Source: CAWATZ01 sp963784995 (GTDB taxonomy: Bacteria > Planctomycetota > Planctomycetia > Gemmatales > Gemmataceae). Taken from it: a stretch of 64,000 bases of DNA. The DNA is taken from the NCBI GenBank assembly GCA_963784995.1, contig CAWATZ010000016.1, positions 248,001 through 312,000 on the forward strand, given 5' to 3'. This document shows, in pieces, positions 1 through 8,514 of this stretch; the first letter of the stretch is position 1, and each line of letters opens with the position of its first letter. Under the pieces are notes generated by a model. That model searched no databases and was not told the DNA's origin. It saw only the letters and a program-made list of their open reading frames with translations. Position numbers and translations under genes: made by a program.

Positions 1-1999
1 CGACTTCTCTCTTCAGACGCTCGGCGAGGTAAGTCGCCTGGGCCACCATGAAGGGGCTGTTCAGCACGAACAACTTTTGCAGCGGCGTGGTTGTCTCCGT
101 GCGACGGGCGGCGTGGACGTTTGGATCGGGGAAATCGAACAGGGCCAGCATCCGGTTCAGGTCCAGCCGGCTGACGGCGCTGTAGACCGTTCGCCTTCGC
201 TCCTGTGGATTCTGAGGGTTGAGCGAAGGGCCGCCCACGGTCCGATCCAGCCGGCCGGTCACAGCCAGCAACGCATCGCGCCAGGATTCGACGCTCAACC
301 GCCTCCGGTTCATCCGGCTTAAAAGCCGATTCTCGGGATCAACCGAGTGCTGGCGGAGCGGCGTGCTGCTCTGGCCGTAGGCGGCCGACAGCACAATCTC
401 GCGCTGCAGCCACTTGAGCGACCAACCCGCCTCCATGAAGCGCGTCGCCAGGTCGTCGAGCAGCTCAGGATGGCTCGGCCTGTCGCCCAGAGCGCCGAAG
501 TTGCTCGGCGTCCCCACCAGCCCCTGGCCGAAGTGCTGCGCCCAGATCCGGTTGACAATCACCCGCGCGGTCAGTGGGTTGCGGCGGTCGGTGATCGCCT
601 CGGCCAGCTCGCGCCGGCCGCTGCCCTGCTGGAACGGCTTTGGCTCGCCTTCGGAAAGCACCTGAAGGAAATGCCGTTGGACCAGGGCACCCTTGTTGTT
701 GACGTCGCCGCGGAGGAAGACGTTCAGGTCGGTCGGCGTCCCCTCGGCAACGATGTGCAGCGCATCCTCGGGCTTACTGGCCTCGTCACCCTTCTTGCTC
801 ACGCCCTCTCGCAACGGCTGATTGAACATCCGCGTGCTGGCAAAGACCCCGGCCAGGGCGTAATAGTCCGCCGTCGGGATCGGATCGAACTTGTGATCGT
901 GACAGCGGGCGCAGGCCATCGTTAGACCCAGCAGGCCCCGGCTGACGACGTCCACCCGGTCCTCCCATTCATCAGCGAGCACCTCTGGACTTTTCCGATT
1001 GAAGTACTTGGGACCAAGGCCAAGGAACCCCAGTGCCGGGCGGTGGGTCTGCGCGTCCGGCTCGATCAGGTCGGCCGCCAGCTGGAGCCGGACGAACCGG
1101 TCGTAAGGCATGTCCTCGTTGAAGGCGCGGATGACCCAGTCGCGATAGAGGTAGGCGTTGGGATAGCAGAGCGAGCGATCGGTGCCGACGATGTGAGCCT
1201 GGTCCTCGGCGAAGCGGGCCAGGTCAAGCCACAGCCGGGCCCAGCGCTCGCCGTAATGCGGCGACGCCAGCAGCCGCTCGACCACCTTCGCACAAGCCGC
1301 GAGCGGCTTGGTGTCCGAATCACGGACAAACGCCTCGACCTCCTCGGGAGTCGGCGGCAGTCCAATCAGGTCGAACGACACGCGCCGAATCCAGGATCGC
1401 CGATCCGCGGGCGGGCTTGGCTCCAGCCCCGCCTGCTCCATGCGGGCAAGGAGAAAGGGATCGATCTTGGTGCGAGGCCAGGCGGAGTTCCGGACGGCGG
1501 GAGCGGCGTGGACTCGGGGCGGCTGGAACGCCCAGAATCGCTTTCCCGCCTCGACTCTGGACCGGGCGGCGGCGGGCGGCTTGCCGCTGCGCGGATCGGC
1601 AGCGCCGTCCTTGATCCAGCGCTCGAAGTTCGCGGTCACCCTGTCCGGCAACTTGCCGTCCGGGGGCATCTTGTGCCCATCGTGGCGCAGCGACTTCAGC
1701 AGCAAGCTCGCGGCAGGGTCGCCCGGGATTACAGCCGGCCCACTCTCGCCGCCACGGCGCAGGCCATCGCGGGTGTCCAGGCGCAATCCTCCTCGGACCT
1801 TCGCTGCCTGGGCCGAGTGGCACTTGTAGCAGCGCTCGACCAGCACCGGACGGATCTTCTGCTCGAAGAACTCGACCTGGGTGCGGGCCGGTTCCGCTCC
1901 GCCGACTCCGCCGGACCAGAACAGCAAGCAAGCGAGAGCGACTGCCGTTCTTTGCTCGTGACTGCCTGGCGTCATGAATGCGTGCCTCTCCTGAACCAT
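1..1999 (-). CDS. PSCyt1-DUF1549-DUF1553 protein, 3' end beyond window
   Basis: Planctomycete-type secreted cytochrome-like protein; about 666 codons are visible and the C-terminus lies outside the window. The N-terminus reads as a signal peptide, followed by a PSCyt1 heme motif CYKCH near residue 50 and a DGHKMPP stretch. The DUF1549 core follows, with ERLLASPHYGERWAR and the hallmark CARCHDHKFDPIP. DUF1553 comes next, with NPLTARVIVNRIW and HPELLDDLA. The chosen start is the ATG at 1999, preceded by GGGGGAGGAAGGGAAG; an in-frame ATG at 1975 is the alternative. It lies 40 bp downstream of the DUF1559 gene on the same strand, so it probably ends an operon begun by the sigma/anti-sigma pair. 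The family's biochemical function is not established; heme attachment is inferred from the motif. Confidence 0.85.
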   Translation of the reverse strand, partial: MVQERHAFMTPGSHEQRTAVALACLLFWSGGVGGAEPARTQVEFFEQKIRPVLVERCYKCHSAQAAKVRGGLRLDTRDGLRRGGESGPAVIPGDPAASLLLKSLRHDGHKMPPDGKLPDRVTANFERWIKDGAADPRSGKPPAAARSRVEAGKRFWAFQPPRVHAAPAVRNSAWPRTKIDPFLLARMEQAGLEPSPPADRRSWIRRVSFDLIGLPPTPEEVEAFVRDSDTKPLAACAKVVERLLASPHYGERWARLWLDLARFAEDQAHIVGTDRSLCYPNAYLYRDWVIRAFNEDMPYDRFVRLQLAADLIEPDAQTHRPALGFLGLGPKYFNRKSPEVLADEWEDRVDVVSRGLLGLTMACARCHDHKFDPIPTADYYALAGVFASTRMFNQPLREGVSKKGDEASKPEDALHIVAEGTPTDLNVFLRGDVNNKGALVQRHFLQVLSEGEPKPFQQGSGRRELAEAITDRRNPLTARVIVNRIWAQHFGQGLVGTPSNFGALGDRPSHPELLDDLATRFMEAGWSLKWLQREIVLSAAYGQSSTPLRQHSVDPENRLLSRMNRRRLSVESWRDALLAVTGRLDRTVGGPSLNPQNPQERRRTVYSAVSRLDLNRMLALFDFPDPNVHAARRTETTTPLQKLFVLNSPFMVAQATYLAERLKREV

Positions 2000-2038
2000 C
2001 TTCCCTTCCTCCCCCAGAGAGGTTAGGAAATGAACGGA

Positions 2039-2956
2039 CTACCAGCCACCGGGGGCGCCTGCCGTGGAGTAGGGACTCTCGGAACCACTGCAGGCCCAGG
2101 ACCAGATGGTAATCGCGGCGTAGGGCGCCGGAAAGCCTCCCGGTGAGGTCACGCTGCTGGTGACCGAGCGAACGTGTCCGTCCGCGAGGCCCAGCTGAAG
2201 GACCGTGCCGGAGAAGGCCGTCGCGGTGGCCGTTGCGGCATTGGCATCCGCAGCCGTCAGAGACGAGGCATTGCCCGAAAAGTTCGGGTTGGGGAAGTTC
2301 GAGGAAGCATTCGGAGAAGTCGGTGAGGGGCTCACCAGGAGCAGCCAATCCTCGAAGAGGTCGGAGCCGTTGGAATTGGTCCGGGGCCAGCGGTGGTTGT
2401 TGGCGGCGGCCGTGCCGGTGGAGGCGAAACGCTCCAGGAACAGGATGGATTGGCTCGTCCCCTTGCCGGAAGTCAGCTGCGAGAGCGAAACCGAGCCACC
2501 GTTGGTGATGCCGAGCACCGCGGCGTTGGACGAATAACTCGTGTGCGTGTCGGTCCCCGGGTTTGTGGGGTCCAGAGGCGCGTTGAAGGTCTTCACGGGG
2601 AAATTGCCGTTGCCCGGTCCGCCGGCCTGATTGTCGGGCGTCGCGAGAAACATCTGATAGTAGGAATTCTGCTCGATGCAGGGGAGGACGTGGAAGAAGG
2701 CCGATCCGGCGGCGGCAGTCACCGAACCGTACGTTCCGCGGGAGGGCGGCAACGGCAGATCGCCTACCGAACAGACGGTATTCATGGCCAGGCAAATCTG
2801 CTTGAGGTTGTTCTGCGACTGACTGCGTGCCGCCGCTTCGCGGACTTTCTGGACGGCGGGCAGCAGCAGGCCAATCAGGATGGCGATGATGGCGATCACC
2901 ACCAGCAACTCGATCAGGGTAAAACCGTTCCGGCGTTTGGAGAGAAGGGAGAACAT
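2039..2956 (-). CDS. DUF1559 domain protein with pseudopilin-type N-terminus
   Basis: A 305-residue protein. The start is the ATG at 2956, giving MFSLLSKRRNGFTLIELL; a GAGGG lies 8 bases upstream, so longer upstream readings are not needed. The N-terminus is a type IV prepilin signal: a short basic leader, the G/FTLIE processing site, and one hydrophobic helix. The DUF1559 body follows (AVQKVREAAARSQ, then NNLKQICLAMN) and ends with the family's GLADGHVRSV box. Known family knowledge: DUF1559 proteins are numerous in planctomycetes and resemble type II secretion pseudopilins. Their role here is inferred to be at the cell surface. The gene follows the FecR-like gene by 74 bp and precedes the DUF1549/1553 gene by 39 bp, consistent with one operon. 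Confidence 0.88.
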   Translation of the reverse strand: MFSLLSKRRNGFTLIELLVVIAIIAILIGLLLPAVQKVREAAARSQSQNNLKQICLAMNTVCSVGDLPLPPSRGTYGSVTAAAGSAFFHVLPCIEQNSYYQMFLATPDNQAGGPGNGNFPVKTFNAPLDPTNPGTDTHTSYSSNAAVLGITNGGSVSLSQLTSGKGTSQSILFLERFASTGTAAANNHRWPRTNSNGSDLFEDWLLLVSPSPTSPNASSNFPNPNFSGNASSLTAADANAATATATAFSGTVLQLGLADGHVRSVTSSVTSPGGFPAPYAAITIWSWACSGSESPYSTAGAPGGW

Positions 2957-3030
2957 GAACAAAACCCTCAGCAAGGACCCAATAAGGAGAGAAATCGAGC
3001 CGTTGGGCCGCAGTCGGCCCGGGTTTCGCT

Positions 3031-4389
3031 TCAGGGAGCGAACGTGACCAGCAACTGCGGTCGCGCTGCGCTGTCGCCTCGTCGAGAACCAAACTGGACG
3101 TAGGCACTGCCTCGTTTCCGTTCGGGGGCGAACAGGCGCAGCGACAGCTTCCTGTCCCCGGCGAGCGCCCGTTGCACCAGGGAGGTCACGTCGAATTCCA
3201 CCGGCTTGCCCGCCTCGGTCGTCCACTGGGTAAACGGGGCCTCGGAAGCCGGCTTGTTGTTCCAGGTAATGGTGGTTTCGCCCCAGCGGTTGTCGGGCAC
3301 GAACGCGGCCGCGGTCAGGATCGGCTGGCCGACGTAAACGGGAACCAGCCGGACCGTGGCCCGCTCGACCTGGCCCTTGACCCCGGACAGATCGAAACGC
3401 AGGTAGCTGTCCCAGGTGTAGTCGGCGATGCTGTTCTTGACCACCAGGCGCGGCACCGTGCTGAAGTTGCGGTCGGCGAACTGGCCGGCCCGCACGGTGG
3501 CATCGGCCACGCGGATCTCCGGCCGCAGGCTGGCGAAGGCCTGCTCGTTCAGAGGCATGGGAGTCAGCGCCCGGCTCTCCGGATCGACGGTGGCGGCCGC
3601 CTTCTCGGGCACGGTGCGCTTACCCGGCAAGGGGTCTCCTTGCCGGTCCGTCGGGTCGGCCCCGACCTGTCCTTCAAAGACGTGGACTTCCGTTCGGCCC
3701 AAGCCATCGCAGAGCAGGCCACATTCGCCGCCGAGGTCGGTGACCACCATTCCGGGAGTCGTGATCCGCACCGCCTGAGCCCCGGCCGGCACCTGGGCCA
3801 GGAGTTTGCCACGGTGGAGGAAGGCACGGTCGGCGGCCTTGACATCGAGGTCGGCCGGCCCTTCCAGCAGCACCTCGCTGCCACCGCGAAAGGCCAGCTC
3901 CACGACCCCGGACTTCAGCTTGAGCCGGCCCGGAGGCAGGGCCGAGCCCGTCTCGGTCGGCAGGGTCATGTCTTTCTCCCAGACCGTGTTGCTGGTGTCG
4001 ATCAGCACGGCGACCGATCCCGGAGGCGCCTCCGGAAAATCCAGCGGCTCGCTGTCCTCCGCCGCGTGCCGAAGCGACAGCAGCACCACCAGCAGCCCGG
4101 CCGCCAGCAGCAGTGAAGCGGCCACGGCCAGCCGAAACCGCGACACCAGGCGGCCTGGTCTCGGCAGTCGCTGGCGTTGCTGGTTGACCACCTCGCCGCG
4201 GGTGCGCCATTGCAGCTGGGCATGCAGGTCCAGATAGGCGACGTAGAACAGACGGGCCTCGAGCTCCGCGTGCAGGCGCGCTTGCAAGCGATCGCGCTCC
4301 GCCGGGGTCGCGGTCCCATCCACCATCGCCTCGACCAGCGACCACAGTTCGTCGTCGCCGGCTGGCAGCTGTCTCGCGTTTTCGGTCAT
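3031..4389 (-). CDS. FecR-type anti-sigma protein with C-terminal DNRLRE-like domain
   Basis: A 452-residue single-pass membrane protein. Residues 1-80 form a cytoplasmic helical segment, with LWSLVEAMVDGTATPAERDRL, typical of planctomycete FecR proteins. A transmembrane helix spans about 87-105. A FecR-like beta region follows (SGVVELAFRGGSEVLLEGPADL). The last ~140 residues (ADATVRAG, YLRFDLSG, TITWNNKPA, FDVTSLVQ) resemble a DNRLRE/CBM96-type carbohydrate-binding beta-sandwich. The gene overlaps the upstream sigma factor by 4 bp (ATGA), so the two are almost certainly co-translated. It is inferred to hold the sigma factor inactive until the outer domain senses a ligand. LamG domains are the more usual sensor on such proteins, so the tail is a notable variant. 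Confidence 0.8.
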   Translation of the reverse strand: MTENARQLPAGDDELWSLVEAMVDGTATPAERDRLQARLHAELEARLFYVAYLDLHAQLQWRTRGEVVNQQRQRLPRPGRLVSRFRLAVAASLLLAAGLLVVLLSLRHAAEDSEPLDFPEAPPGSVAVLIDTSNTVWEKDMTLPTETGSALPPGRLKLKSGVVELAFRGGSEVLLEGPADLDVKAADRAFLHRGKLLAQVPAGAQAVRITTPGMVVTDLGGECGLLCDGLGRTEVHVFEGQVGADPTDRQGDPLPGKRTVPEKAAATVDPESRALTPMPLNEQAFASLRPEIRVADATVRAGQFADRNFSTVPRLVVKNSIADYTWDSYLRFDLSGVKGQVERATVRLVPVYVGQPILTAAAFVPDNRWGETTITWNNKPASEAPFTQWTTEAGKPVEFDVTSLVQRALAGDRKLSLRLFAPERKRGSAYVQFGSRRGDSAARPQLLVTFAP

Positions 4390-4916
4390 GCCATCCCCTC
4401 GGCTGCCAGGGTGCGGTTGATGCAGTCAAACAGGGCCCGACGCAGGCGTTTCAGCGTCATGTACAGCATGTTGGGCCGCTGTCCCAGTCCTTCGGCAATG
4501 GTCTTGATGCTGTCCTTGCCCGCATAGCACTGCTCCAGCAGTTCGCGGGGCCTCGGCTCCAGCTGGTCCAGACAGTGCCGCAGCGCTTGCCACCGCGCCT
4601 CCAGCACGTCGGACAGTTCCAGCCGGTCCCGCGCCACCTCGGCCAGCACCTCTTCGCTGAGAGAGACGCAGCCCTTGTCCTTGTGTTTGCGCAGGAAGTT
4701 GCGGACCTCGTTGTGGGCGATGCCGCAGGCCCAGGCCACGAAATCCCGGCCCGGGTCGAACTGCTGCCACTTCTTCCACAGCACCAGGCTGGTCTGCTGG
4801 AAGACCTCCTCGGCATTGGTGCGGTTGGGCAGCAGCGTGGCCACGCAGGCATAGATCCGATCCTGCGACCGGATAAAACGCTCGACAAACTGATCGTGTT
4901 GTGGGGACCAGTCCAT
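4386..4916 (-). CDS. ECF sigma-70 family RNA polymerase sigma factor
   Basis: A 176-residue protein with sigma regions 2 and 4 only, as in ECF factors. Region 2 includes NRTNAEEVFQQTSLVLWKKW and the WACGIAHNEVRNFLR helix. Region 4 includes LDQLEPRPRELLEQCYAG and the helix-turn-helix IAEGLGQRPNMLYMTLKRL. It resembles the planctomycete/verrucomicrobial ECF groups that are paired with FecR-like anti-sigma factors. It heads the minus-strand cluster and overlaps the FecR-like gene by ATGA. It is divergent from the zinc-ribbon gene at 5265, and a large palindrome lies in the gap. The target regulon cannot be read from this window. Confidence 0.9.
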   Translation of the reverse strand: MDWSPQHDQFVERFIRSQDRIYACVATLLPNRTNAEEVFQQTSLVLWKKWQQFDPGRDFVAWACGIAHNEVRNFLRKHKDKGCVSLSEEVLAEVARDRLELSDVLEARWQALRHCLDQLEPRPRELLEQCYAGKDSIKTIAEGLGQRPNMLYMTLKRLRRALFDCINRTLAAEGMA

Positions 4917-5108
4917 CTTTTATCCCGCTCCGATGATCGGCCAGGGAATCTTCTACTTGTGTATCGTCGCTCGCGGACAAAATTGGTCGCGGCAAGACGG
5001 AGAAATTGTACGGGACCCTGGAGTGGGCCAGAAATGTTCCGGAAACGCTCTTGCATCCACGACGGGCGTTTGCTATCCCCGCCGACAAAGAGTAAGTCTG
5101 AAATAAAC

Positions 5109-5207
5109 CCTGGGGCGATGCCCCAGGCTATTCTGTTGCGCCCCTTCGGGGCTGAAGACAACAGCCCCGAAGGGGCGCAACAGGATAGCCTGGGGCATCG
5201 CCCCAGG
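5109..5207. repeat. Long palindrome in divergent gap (family F)
   Basis: Two 45-base arms (5109-5153 and 5163-5207) are inverse complements with one mismatch, around a 9-base loop. Each arm contains smaller palindromes (CCTGGGGCGATGCCCCAGG and GCCCCTTCGGGGC). It lies in the 348-bp gap between the divergent sigma (start 4916) and zinc-ribbon (start 5265) genes; nothing else is visible in that gap. There is no T-tract on either side, so it is not a standard intrinsic terminator. A diverged relative occurs around 7645-7705. Confidence 0.9.
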
Positions 5208-5264
5208 GGTCTGTGTCCCTTTGTCATGGACGCGGCCCCGGCCACGACCATGAAGGAGGATGTC

Positions 5265-6086
5265 ATGCCCCTGGTCGCCTGTCCCGGGTGCGGCACCGTG
5301 CTGGACCGACCGGCCGGCACGCCTCAGTCCCGGTTCGGTTGCTTCAACTGCGCCCGGCGCCGGATGGCGGAGTCTGGCCTGAAGGCAATCGTCGGGCCGG
5401 CCGGAGCCGGCGAACGGCGTGACCTGGCGAGCCTGGGGGCGTCAGCCCCCGGGGTGCCGGTGGTCGAAGACGATACCCCGGGGGCTGACGCCCCCGGGCT
5501 CGCCGCAACGCTCCGCATCCAGCGTTCCTGGCTGATCCTCGGCGTGCTGCTGGTCTCGGCTGGCCTGGCCCTGGCCGTGCTGACCTTCCGCCCACGGCAC
5601 AGCAAAGCGCCGGCGAGCAACCTCTATGGAGACTGGCAGCTGGCTGCCGTGAGCGTCAACGGGAAGCAGCCGAATGCTGCCGCCGGCCTGGCCGGCGCCG
5701 TGGCCCTGGGTGCGGTCTGGCAGTTCGGGCAGGATGGCATCCTGAGATGGCCCGGGACCTTGCCCAGTCTCGGGATTCGCGATGCAATCTACTCCGTTTC
5801 CGGGGACGCCCGTTCGCTCCGGCTCCGGCTGGCCATGAAGATCAAGAAGCCGGCACAACCGACCGCGACCGAGGCCCTGGCCGACCCCGCCAGCGAGGGC
5901 GGGGAGGCCGAGACAACTCCTGGCCGCAAACCGACCCTCAAAGACGTCTCCCTGGAGTGGCAAGGCACCGTCAAACTGACTGCGGAGCAGCTGGTGATCT
6001 GCCTGGCAGAACCGGGTGTGCCGGACGACAAGGGCGAGCCGGGCCCCGGGAAGCTGGTCCTCGTTTATCAGCGGGTCCGCCACTGA
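5265..6086 (+). CDS. Zinc-ribbon, single-TM protein of unknown function
   Basis: A 273-residue protein. A zinc-ribbon is seen at residues 6-29 (C6-x2-C9 and C26-x2-C29). It is followed by a Pro/Ala-rich linker, one transmembrane helix at about 89-108, and an extracytoplasmic beta-rich domain (NLYGDWQLAAVSVNG, AVWQFGQDGILRW, DVSLEWQG). The start at 5265 is chosen because AAGGAGGA sits 4 bases upstream; the earlier in-frame ATG at 5250 has no such site. Codons 55-80 are encoded by a complete palindromic element inserted in frame in the linker. The outer domain looks like a lipocalin-type or TIGR03067-like fold, but this is only inferred. The 3' end overlaps the convergent BBP7-like gene by 19 bp. 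Confidence 0.75.
   Translation: MPLVACPGCGTVLDRPAGTPQSRFGCFNCARRRMAESGLKAIVGPAGAGERRDLASLGASAPGVPVVEDDTPGADAPGLAATLRIQRSWLILGVLLVSAGLALAVLTFRPRHSKAPASNLYGDWQLAAVSVNGKQPNAAAGLAGAVALGAVWQFGQDGILRWPGTLPSLGIRDAIYSVSGDARSLRLRLAMKIKKPAQPTATEALADPASEGGEAETTPGRKPTLKDVSLEWQGTVKLTAEQLVICLAEPGVPDDKGEPGPGKLVLVYQRVRH
5427..5503. repeat. In-frame palindrome inside the zinc-ribbon gene (family C)
   Basis: Arms of 29 bases (5427-5455 and 5475-5503) with one mismatch and a 19-base loop. The core GGGGGCGTCAGCCCCC is shared with the in-frame element at 20181-20246, and a partial relative lies near 6628-6665. It is translated as the linker ASLGASAPGV...GADAPGL, so the insertion preserved the reading frame. Confidence 0.9.
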
Positions 6087-6517
6087 TGGGGAAGGACCGG
6101 GAAAGTGCCGGTCGAGTGCTGCTCCAGGAAGAGCCCGCTGCCCTCCACCCCGATCTTCTGGGATGGATCCAACGCCCCACCAACCGTCAGGCGCATGCTG
6201 GGAGCGTAGCTGTCCAGGCCCTTGCCGGCAAACAGCGGTGCCAGACCAGGCGAGAGCGACGGGCCCTCCTTGATCGACCAGAGCCCGAACTCTCCGTTGA
6301 CCCAGAAACTCGGGGTGGGAGCATTGCCCTCTCCCGACCAGAACCTGGTGCCGGCAACCCCCGGAAGCTGACTGACGACAGGCGCCCAGGAATGCGAAGG
6401 GCCCTGGAAATCCGGGAGAGCAGGGAGGGCCGGTGAAGTTGGGACTGGTGCCTGGGCCTGTGCCAGACAGGTGCCGGCCAGGATCGCGCCGACAACACCC
6501 AGAAAGCGCTGGTGCAT
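6068..6517 (-). CDS. BBP7-like outer-membrane protein, N-terminal remnant
   Basis: A 149-residue ORF with a strong ribosome-binding site (GGAGGTGA, 5 bases before the ATG at 6517). It begins with a signal peptide (LGVVGAILAGTCLAQAQA) and continues with FWVNGEFGLWSIKEGPSLSP and TVGGALDPSQKIGVEGSGLFLE. These match the start of the planctomycete BBP7 beta-barrel family. Full BBP7 proteins are several hundred residues, so this one stops after the first strands, and no barrel continuation is visible downstream. It is probably a truncated or decaying gene. Its end overlaps the convergent zinc-ribbon gene. Confidence 0.6.
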   Translation of the reverse strand: MHQRFLGVVGAILAGTCLAQAQAPVPTSPALPALPDFQGPSHSWAPVVSQLPGVAGTRFWSGEGNAPTPSFWVNGEFGLWSIKEGPSLSPGLAPLFAGKGLDSYAPSMRLTVGGALDPSQKIGVEGSGLFLEQHSTGTFPVLPHQWRTR

Positions 6518-6855
6518 GAATCACCTCCGTCATTCGGCGACCGGAGCGAGTGGACTTACCTGTTTCATCGGCAAGATCGCCCCGGCCACTTGCCTCGATT
6601 GCCCGAACTGCTGCTGATACCCGTACCCCGGGGGCGAACGCCCACGGGCTCGCCGCGCCCACGGGCTTGCCAGGCAGTTCCGCCGCGCGAACCTACACTT
6701 AGCCTCCGTGTCTTTTTGATGTCAACCCCCATTCCTTTGATCCCAACAACAGCGGAGCTTGTGTGGTGAGCGAAGAATCGTCCAGAACGTCCATCTCTTC
6801 CGGTTCCCTGGGACAGGCCATGATTCCTGCCCGTGGCAAGCCCCCTTCTTCCTGA

Positions 6856-6939
6856 ATGCGCACTTTCGATTGTCCCGTTTGCGGCTCCCCAACGGAGCCG
6901 GTCAACCCTGAACTCATCGCCGATCTCATCACCACGTGA
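6856..6939 (+). CDS. Possible 27-residue CxxC peptide
   Basis: A short ORF (MRTFDCPVCGSPTEPVNP...) with one CPVC pair. It ends at TGA 6937-6939 inside the ribosome-binding region of the 2OG oxygenase, which suggests translational coupling. No clear Shine-Dalgarno precedes it, so it may be chance or a gene remnant. The rest of the 430-bp gap (6518-6947) holds only a weak palindrome near 6628-6665 related to family C. Confidence 0.3.
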   Translation: MRTFDCPVCGSPTEPVNPELIADLITT

Positions 6940-6947
6940 GGATAACC

Positions 6948-7607
6948 ATGCGCATCAGAGCGGACCTGGCCCAGCATCGTCACTACTACTGGTACGATGG
7001 CCTGACTGTCCTTCCCGAAGCGTTCCCGCTGGACCTTGTCGAGCAATGGCGCAAGTGGGCGCTGACAGAGGGCAAGGAACTGGCCCACGTCGTCAACGGC
7101 ACCGCGGACGAAACCTGGGACTACCAGGAAGTGGGCCACAAGCACCAGTATCTGCTGATTGACGGTCGGCTCATCAAGGAGCGTCTGGCCGACATGCACC
7201 GGGCCTACCTGGAGTTCCTGCCCGTCGTCCAGGAAGTGATCTCCCCCCTGGCAGTCCCCTCTCCGTACGTCCCATCGGACATGAACGTCCTGATCTACGA
7301 ACCACCCGGGGCCTGCATTGGCTGGCATCGCGACACCAACGCGGCCACGGTGCTGGTGTACCTGACGACCAACACCGAGGGCGGCACCGAGGTCCGGCCC
7401 TTGCGGCGCGCACCGGATGACGCAGCACCCGCGGAGCAGATCGTCTGGCCAAAGGCAGGAGCGGTCTTGCTGATGCAGGGCCGCTGGGTCGTTCACCGCG
7501 GCCTGCCGGTCCAGAGCGAGGTCAAGGTGGCCAGTGCCTGGAACTACTACCTGACCGACGATTACAAACGGCCGCACGATTTCGACGCTCGCATCTACAA
7601 ACGGTGA
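6948..7607 (+). CDS. 2OG-Fe(II) oxygenase superfamily protein
   Basis: A 219-residue protein with the double-stranded beta-helix metal triad of 2-oxoglutarate/Fe(II) dioxygenases: H127 and D129 in GWHRDTN, then H183 in VVHRGLP. Family members hydroxylate or demethylate proteins, nucleic acids or small molecules; the substrate cannot be read here. The start at 6948 is chosen over the in-frame GTG at 6936 because GAGG sits 6 bases upstream. It stands alone, followed by a GC-rich gap with a diverged palindrome and then an ABC transporter. Confidence 0.8.
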   Translation: MRIRADLAQHRHYYWYDGLTVLPEAFPLDLVEQWRKWALTEGKELAHVVNGTADETWDYQEVGHKHQYLLIDGRLIKERLADMHRAYLEFLPVVQEVISPLAVPSPYVPSDMNVLIYEPPGACIGWHRDTNAATVLVYLTTNTEGGTEVRPLRRAPDDAAPAEQIVWPKAGAVLLMQGRWVVHRGLPVQSEVKVASAWNYYLTDDYKRPHDFDARIYKR

Positions 7608-7728
7608 TGGACCAGCGCACCAGCGCTTCCGAGCCGGCATACCGTGCGGGGCTTTTCTTGAGCCCCGAAGGGGGGTAACATGAAAGCCCGGGGCAACACC
7701 CCACGTGTCTGCGTGCGAGACTCGACTC

Positions 7729-8514
7729 ATGATTCAAGTGCAAGGGCTGGGCCGGCGGTTCCTGATACCGGGGGGCGAGATCTGGGCCGTCCGCGACGTC
7801 TCCTTCGAGGTCCATCGGGGGGAGGTCTTTGGTCTGCTCGGTCCCAACGGAGCCGGCAAGACCACGACCCTGCGCGTGCTGCTGGGGCTGCTGCCGCCGA
7901 CCACCGGCTCGGCCTCCATTGCCGGCTACCAGTCCAGTATCGCCCCGGACATTGTCAAGCAGCACGTCGGCCTGGTGTCCACCACGGCCGGCCTCTACCT
8001 GCACCTGACCGTCCGCGAGCAGCTGCTGTTCTTTGCCGACCTCTACGGTGTCGAGCCTGCCCGGGCCGAGGCGGAACTGCAGCGCTTGACCCACTTGCTG
8101 GGCCTGGAGGAGATCCTGGACCGCCGCTGCTCCGGTCTCAGCACGGGGCAGCGGCAGCGCGTCCAGCTGGCCCGGGCCCTGATCCACGATCCGCCGGTGC
8201 TGCTGCTGGACGAGCCAACCCTGGGACTGGACGTGCTGGGCAGCCAGGTCGTGGTCGAGTACGTTTCGCATCTGCGCACCCAGGGCAAGGCCGTGGTCCT
8301 GACCACCCATCGGCTGGATGAGGCCGAGCGCCTGTGTGATCGCTTCGGTCTGATGTATTGTGGCCGGATCGTCCTCTCCGGCACCCTGGGCGAACTGCGG
8401 GCCCAGACCGGCTGTTCGTCCCTGGTCGAGATGTTCCTGCGCCTGGTCCAGCCCGCTCCCGCCCTGCACGCCAATCCCCTTCCCTCCGCCCCTCCGGAGA
8501 GCCAACCGCTGTGA
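7729..8514 (+). CDS. ABC transporter ATP-binding subunit, NatA-like
   Basis: A 261-residue ATPase of the ABC-2 exporter class. The Walker A motif is GPNGAGKTTTLR, the signature is LSTGQRQRVQLARAL, Walker B is VLLLDEPTLGLD, and the H-loop is VLTTHRLDEAE. The start at 7729 (MIQVQGLG) aligns with the usual beginning of the domain; an in-frame GTG at 7705 would add eight residues. The C-terminal ~30 residues are Pro-rich. It overlaps the permease gene by 4 bp (GTGA), so the pair forms a two-gene exporter operon. NatAB-type systems extrude Na+ or other substrates; the substrate here is unknown. Confidence 0.88.
   Translation: MIQVQGLGRRFLIPGGEIWAVRDVSFEVHRGEVFGLLGPNGAGKTTTLRVLLGLLPPTTGSASIAGYQSSIAPDIVKQHVGLVSTTAGLYLHLTVREQLLFFADLYGVEPARAEAELQRLTHLLGLEEILDRRCSGLSTGQRQRVQLARALIHDPPVLLLDEPTLGLDVLGSQVVVEYVSHLRTQGKAVVLTTHRLDEAERLCDRFGLMYCGRIVLSGTLGELRAQTGCSSLVEMFLRLVQPAPALHANPLPSAPPESQPL

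Noticed and set aside
1320..3107. 595-codon minus-strand frame across the DUF1549 and DUF1559 genes
   Set aside because: It is an overlapping frame of GC-rich coding DNA with Arg/Pro/Gly-rich translation; the real frames carry CYKCH, CARCHDHKFDPIP and the pilin-type signal.
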